A DNA stretch of 64,000 bases, taken from CAYFUF01 sp964346245. GTDB lineage: Bacteria > Bacillota > Clostridia > Tissierellales > Peptoniphilaceae. How positions within the stretch are numbered: the stretch's first letter is position 1; every line of letters starts with the position of its first letter. The stretch is from assembly GCA_964346245.1 (NCBI GenBank), contig CAYFUF010000002.1:1-64000 (forward strand), written 5' to 3'. The notes beneath the pieces were generated by a model, which saw nothing but the letters and a program-made list of their open reading frames with translations, had not been told where the DNA came from and did not search any database. Shown piece after piece: positions 61,125 to 64,000 of the stretch. Both the position numbers and the translations under genes were made by a program.

Positions 61125-62177
61125 CTAAAAGCGTTCAAACATGACCTCATTGTGACCACCACAGATCATGCCTAAGCGAGCTGTCTCGCTATCAGTCAGA
61201 TCATAGGCTTGTAGGTCAAAAAACTTATCGTCTTCAAAGAGCTGCTTGACCTGGTTAAGCGCATCCAGTTCTAAAGCCCCACCACCGATAGTTCCCTCTA
61301 AGAGCTTGCCATTCCTATCGACCAACATACGGGTGCCTGGCTCCCTAGGACCAGAGCCTGTCTTTTTGATGATGGTGACCATCATGACATCGTCATCTTC
61401 TAAGCTGCTTAGTCGTTGAAGGATGGGGTCTTCTATTGAAGAAAATACTGTCTGATTGCGTATTTGCACGATTTCTGCCGCAATGCTAATTGCAATCTCT
61501 GCAGGTGTCTGCCCGCCCAATTCTAGGCCGATAGGCGAATAAAATTCATCCAAACGTTCCTGACTAATGCCACCCTCCAGGAGGTCCTTTCTGGTTTTTG
61601 CCACCTTGATTTTGCTGCCTATCATACCTACGTAGGCGCTCTTCCTTCGCAAAGTAGCAAAGGCACACTCCTTGTCCCTTTTGTGACCTGGGGTCATGAT
61701 AACAAACCAATCATTATTCCGCTCAGCATACTGTCTTAGCAGGTCCTCATAGTCACCGACTAGGACCTCATCAGCGTATGGAAATCTCTCTTTATTAGCA
61801 AACTCTGGGCGCTCGTCCATGACAATGAAGTGGAAATCTAGGGACCGCATCACTTCAGCAAAGGCAAGGCCTACATGACCGCCACCCAGCAGAAAGAGCC
61901 TTGGTTTATACTGAAAGTTCTCAGCGAAAATCTCATGTTCATCCTTCCGCCTGTTCCAAGCATCTAGTTTTTCCCATGACTGATCGCCCTCTGCAATTTC
62001 CCTAAGTAAACTACTGAGCTTATCATCCTCCTGCCACTGAGTGCGACTTGGGCCTAGCTCACGGATGGGGTCACTGACGATAAACTTTCTGCCCCGGTAG
62101 GGACCATTTGTAAAGCTTGCGATCTTTACAGCTCCCTCTTTCTCTAAGGCTTTAGTCATTTCAACATATGATCTCAT
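61125..62177 (-). CDS. XdhC/CoxI family molybdenum hydroxylase maturation factor
   Basis: XdhC proteins bind the molybdenum cofactor, promote its sulfuration and insert it into xanthine-dehydrogenase-type enzymes. This 350-residue protein has the Rossmann half (RLFLLGGGHVGLAFAEVM, GGGHVG at residues 98-103; YVGMIGSKIKVAKTR; PIGLELGGQTPAEIAISI) in front. The XdhC_CoxI half is behind (VTIIKKTGSGPREPGTRML near residue 280, IGGGALELDAL, and the final GMICGGHNEVMFERF). That is the reverse of the usual order. It is next to a MoaE-like gene (16-base gap) and serves the hydroxylase at 54350-58172. Confidence 0.9.
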   Translation of the reverse strand: MRSYVEMTKALEKEGAVKIASFTNGPYRGRKFIVSDPIRELGPSRTQWQEDDKLSSLLREIAEGDQSWEKLDAWNRRKDEHEIFAENFQYKPRLFLLGGGHVGLAFAEVMRSLDFHFIVMDERPEFANKERFPYADEVLVGDYEDLLRQYAERNNDWFVIMTPGHKRDKECAFATLRRKSAYVGMIGSKIKVAKTRKDLLEGGISQERLDEFYSPIGLELGGQTPAEIAISIAAEIVQIRNQTVFSSIEDPILQRLSSLEDDDVMMVTIIKKTGSGPREPGTRMLVDRNGKLLEGTIGGGALELDALNQVKQLFEDDKFFDLQAYDLTDSETARLGMICGGHNEVMFERF

Positions 62178-62193
62178 TCACGTCCTCTTCTTC

Positions 62194-62589
62194 CTAATCA
62201 AATTTTTCTATTTCTTCAACACAGTTATTCTTAATCTCGCCAACCAAGCTTTGCAGCGCATCGATTACGCGGGGACGGATATCACCACCCACGAGAACAA
62301 ACATAATATCGTCACCGACTTTAAGTTCCCCTTGATTTAGCCAAACACGAACATAAAAGATACCTGCTAACGCTAAAGTACTGGCGATTGCCTTGTCCAC
62401 CTTATCCTGATCATAATCAAAATAAAGGGAGGTGACAGGAGGCAAGCCCTCCTCATTCTCCCTTACCTGTTTCTTGGCTGTTTCACGGACGACGCCATTA
62501 TGGAAAAGAAACATGCCGCATTGATCAGCTCGCTCATCTTTCTTCGCCTCCTGCAACCACTGTTCTAAGGATGGTGATGGTTTGGTCAT
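62194..62589 (-). CDS. MoaE-like protein
   Basis: A 131-residue protein resembling MoaE, the large subunit of molybdopterin synthase: CGMFLFHNGVVRETAK, then a long helix-strand unit with YVRVWLNQGELKVGDDIMFVLVGGD and VIDALQSLVGEIKNN. In E. coli MoaE the active site uses a His-Arg pair and two Lys seven residues apart. Aligned by eye, the His and the second Lys are not conserved here, so it may not be a catalytic molybdopterin synthase subunit. No moaD, moaA or moaC lies in the window. It sits between the XdhC gene and a ModE-like regulator, so a role with molybdenum cofactor is likely. Confidence 0.72.
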   Translation of the reverse strand: MTKPSPSLEQWLQEAKKDERADQCGMFLFHNGVVRETAKKQVRENEEGLPPVTSLYFDYDQDKVDKAIASTLALAGIFYVRVWLNQGELKVGDDIMFVLVGGDIRPRVIDALQSLVGEIKNNCVEEIEKFD

Positions 62590-62642
62590 ACGTTACTTCC
62601 TCACTTCTATTAGTCTTTGAATCTTTATCGCTACAGTGGATT

Positions 62643-62676
62643 AGCCAGCTGTCTTTACATATAGACATGACTGGCT
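62643..62676. promoter_or_regulatory. Stem-loop between the ModE-like and MoaE-like genes
   Basis: AGCCAG..GTCT pairs with AGAC..CTGGCT (62643-62654 and 62663-62676, with a small internal loop). No T run follows on either strand, so it is more likely an operator or mRNA hairpin than a terminator. Confidence 0.45.
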
Positions 62677-62679
62677 TAT

Positions 62680-63039
62680 CTATATTTCTCTATTCTCCGT
62701 ATCTAACCAAGCAAAGTGTTTATGGAAGACTTGATCGACCGTGTCCCCCACTTCTTCCATTAGCTTCTCATAGGATTCGATAATTCTTAGCCCATCTTCA
62801 CTCAACTGGGTGAAACCTCCCTGCTTGCCCCCTTGCTTACGGACAACAAGCTCTAGGTCAGCCCCTTTCTCCGCCTGATTCAAAATCTTCCAGGCCTTAG
62901 AATAAGATAAGTCCAAGTTGCTTGCCGCATCCTTTACGGAATTTGTCTTCTCAATTTCCTTTAATAAGGCGTAGGTGCCCAAACCGAAATAGCGCTCAAC
63001 TTCGTTGGCAATCATCACTCTAAATTGTGGTTTGTGCAT
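62680..63039 (-). CDS. ModE-like winged helix-turn-helix molybdenum regulator
   Basis: About 119 residues from ATG 63039 (AAGAAGG site); the open frame extends back to 63108 into the neighbour. It is the DNA-binding domain of ModE/LysR type: YALLKEIEKTNSVKDAASNLDLSYSKAWKILNQAEKGADLELVVRKQGGKQGG, with the GGKQGGFTQLSEDG wing typical of ModE. The molybdate-binding MOP domains are absent, as in many anaerobe versions. It precedes the MoaE-like and XdhC genes in the same direction and probably controls them. Confidence 0.85.
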   Translation of the reverse strand: MHKPQFRVMIANEVERYFGLGTYALLKEIEKTNSVKDAASNLDLSYSKAWKILNQAEKGADLELVVRKQGGKQGGFTQLSEDGLRIIESYEKLMEEVGDTVDQVFHKHFAWLDTENREI

Positions 63040-63077
63040 CGCTTGCCTTCTTTCTTTGGACAAAGCCCCTATAAACT

Positions 63078-63473
63078 TTAGGACTTGGTCTCCATCTCTT
63101 CCTTGCACTTAGGGCAACGAACTTTGATTTTACCTTTACCCTTGGGCACTCTAAGTTCCGTCTTGCAGGTTTTACAGGCGAAATACTTGTATCCATTCTC
63201 GCCGAACAGGTGCCTCTTCAACTTTTTAAAGGGTTTTCGTATTGCACTGGTATCTCTGAGATACTTGGCGTTCTCTTTAGACCGCTTGGTCAGGTCTTTG
63301 GAGAATGACCGGTAAAGTGCGTAGGCTAAGATAGCAATCGTAATACCGGAAACTACGCTGCTCTTTAACCAAATATTGAATAGGGAAAGGACGACGGCGA
63401 CGATGCTAATGGCTCTAGAATAATCATCGACACCGTTTCTTCCCTTCATAAACTGATAAAACTTCTCTAACAA
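63078..63473 (-). CDS. Membrane protein with C-terminal zinc ribbon
   Basis: A 131-residue protein of a small family seen widely in Bacillota, with no known function. Residues 22-58 contain two hydrophobic segments (ISIVAVVLSLFNIWL, GITIAILAYALY). The C-terminus has a zinc ribbon, CKTC at about residue 98 and CPKC near 120, separated by the Lys/Gly-rich RVPKGKGKIKVR. The open frame of the ModE-like gene overlaps its end, but the chosen ModE start removes the overlap. It may bind nucleic acid at the membrane; this is speculation. Confidence 0.7.
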   Translation of the reverse strand: MLEKFYQFMKGRNGVDDYSRAISIVAVVLSLFNIWLKSSVVSGITIAILAYALYRSFSKDLTKRSKENAKYLRDTSAIRKPFKKLKRHLFGENGYKYFACKTCKTELRVPKGKGKIKVRCPKCKEEMETKS

Positions 63474-63510
63474 TGCTTTGTTCCTCTCTCATCCTCTTCG
63501 GTGGTTTAGC

Positions 63511-63975
63511 TTAACCGAAGCGAACTTCACCCTTATCATTACCCTTATAGTGAATCCAGACTTCGCTGTATTCACCATCATAGATTGCTAGCATCTCGTC
63601 CATGCAATCACTCTTGGGTTGAATTCTCTTGAACTCTTGGTAATTGATCCAGCTGAGGTGCCCTTCTTCGCTGTCTCTTACCTCTCCCGAAAAATCATCG
63701 GTTTTATAGAGGAGGCCGACTTGGCGAAAACTGATACCATCATGCATCCAGTGGACAAAGCCACAGAAAGTGAGACGGCCTAGTGTTAGGCCCGTCTCCT
63801 CCTTGGCTTCGCGGCGCACGGAATCGGCAAAGCTCTCCTCTTGCTCCACCTTGCCGCCGGGAAAGGTCAGCCCTTCCCAGCCTTCTTTTTTTACTTTGTC
63901 TTGAACGAGAACATTACCCTTATCATCCTGGATCATGACCATATTCAAGAGCTGAATATCTTCTCTCAGTTGCAT
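63511..63975 (-). CDS. Nudix hydrolase (MutT / 8-oxo-dGTP diphosphatase-like)
   Basis: A 154-residue Nudix protein. The Nudix box is complete: GGKVEQEESFADSVRREAKEETGL starting near residue 40, with the REAKEE Mg-binding Glu residues. LTFPGGK before it and WMHDGISFRQVGLLY after it resemble the MutT/YtkD-type 8-oxo-dGTP diphosphatases of Bacillota. It would clean oxidised nucleotides from the pool. The start ATG lies 25 bases from the window edge, and the ribosome site (GAAGA) is weak. Confidence 0.85.
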   Translation of the reverse strand: MQLREDIQLLNMVMIQDDKGNVLVQDKVKKEGWEGLTFPGGKVEQEESFADSVRREAKEETGLTLGRLTFCGFVHWMHDGISFRQVGLLYKTDDFSGEVRDSEEGHLSWINYQEFKRIQPKSDCMDEMLAIYDGEYSEVWIHYKGNDKGEVRFG

Positions 63976-64000
63976 TTAGTCTTCTCTAACAATCTGAATA

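Overview
The window is from a Bacillota (Firmicutes) chromosome of moderate GC. Signs are the dnaE-pfkA-pyk-ptsI order, a pyruvate kinase with a C-terminal PEP-utilising domain, strong AGGAGG-type ribosome binding sites, LAAC/TAAC lipoboxes and a PucR regulator. The biotin Na+-pump decarboxylase, the molybdenum hydroxylase and the carbamoyl-phosphate chemistry suggest fermentative or anaerobic life. I cannot name the genus. I see no rRNA, tRNA, CRISPR array, insertion sequence or prophage. A 100-N assembly gap lies at 1765-1864.

Layout. 1-10 kb: a lipoprotein MsrA cut by the window edge, RpiB, a gene broken by the gap, a YitT membrane protein, polyphosphate kinase, an ABC-ATPase remnant, a patatin, a broken SLC13 transporter, a TetR regulator and a lipoprotein fumarate-reductase-like flavoprotein. 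10-30 kb: housekeeping genes (tadA, uvrA, uvrB, ctpA, tdk, an allophanate-hydrolase C-domain protein, an acetyltransferase, pepF, ansA, ptsI, pyk, pfkA, dnaE). 30-35 kb: a malonate CoA-transferase (MdcA type) in one operon with all subunits of a biotin-dependent Na+-pump decarboxylase. 35-41 kb: DUF1667 protein, thioesterase, MocA-like nucleotidyltransferase, histidine-phosphatase/HD fusion, TylF-like methyltransferase, LysR regulator, YczE-like membrane protein. 41-60 kb: a nitrogen-heterocycle catabolic island. 60-64 kb: a frameshifted lipoprotein, XdhC, a MoaE-like protein, a ModE-like regulator, a zinc-ribbon membrane protein and a Nudix hydrolase.

The main result is that the 30-35 kb and 41-60 kb blocks can be read as one pathway. 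Cytosine enters by CodB and is deaminated by CodA; uracil enters by a UraA-type permease. A three-subunit molybdenum hydroxylase could oxidise uracil to barbiturate. One of two paralogous cyclase-family metal hydrolases could open the ring to ureidomalonate. The FdrA/AllG/AllH complex, known in E. coli as oxamate transcarbamylase, could phosphorolyse ureidomalonate (one CH2 longer than oxalurate) to malonamate and carbamoyl phosphate, and carbamate kinase would make ATP from the latter. An amidase could convert malonamate to malonate, MdcA could form malonyl-CoA, and the Na+ pump could decarboxylate it to acetyl-CoA. Allantoin-pathway genes are absent from the window. The families are recognised from sequence; the substrate assignments and the pathway are inference.

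Molybdenum cofactor support fits this reading: MocA-like, XdhC with its two domains in reversed order, MoaE-like and ModE-like genes flank the island. A PucR-type regulator lies inside it. A 59-residue gene between fdrA and allG looks like the detached N-terminus of AllG.
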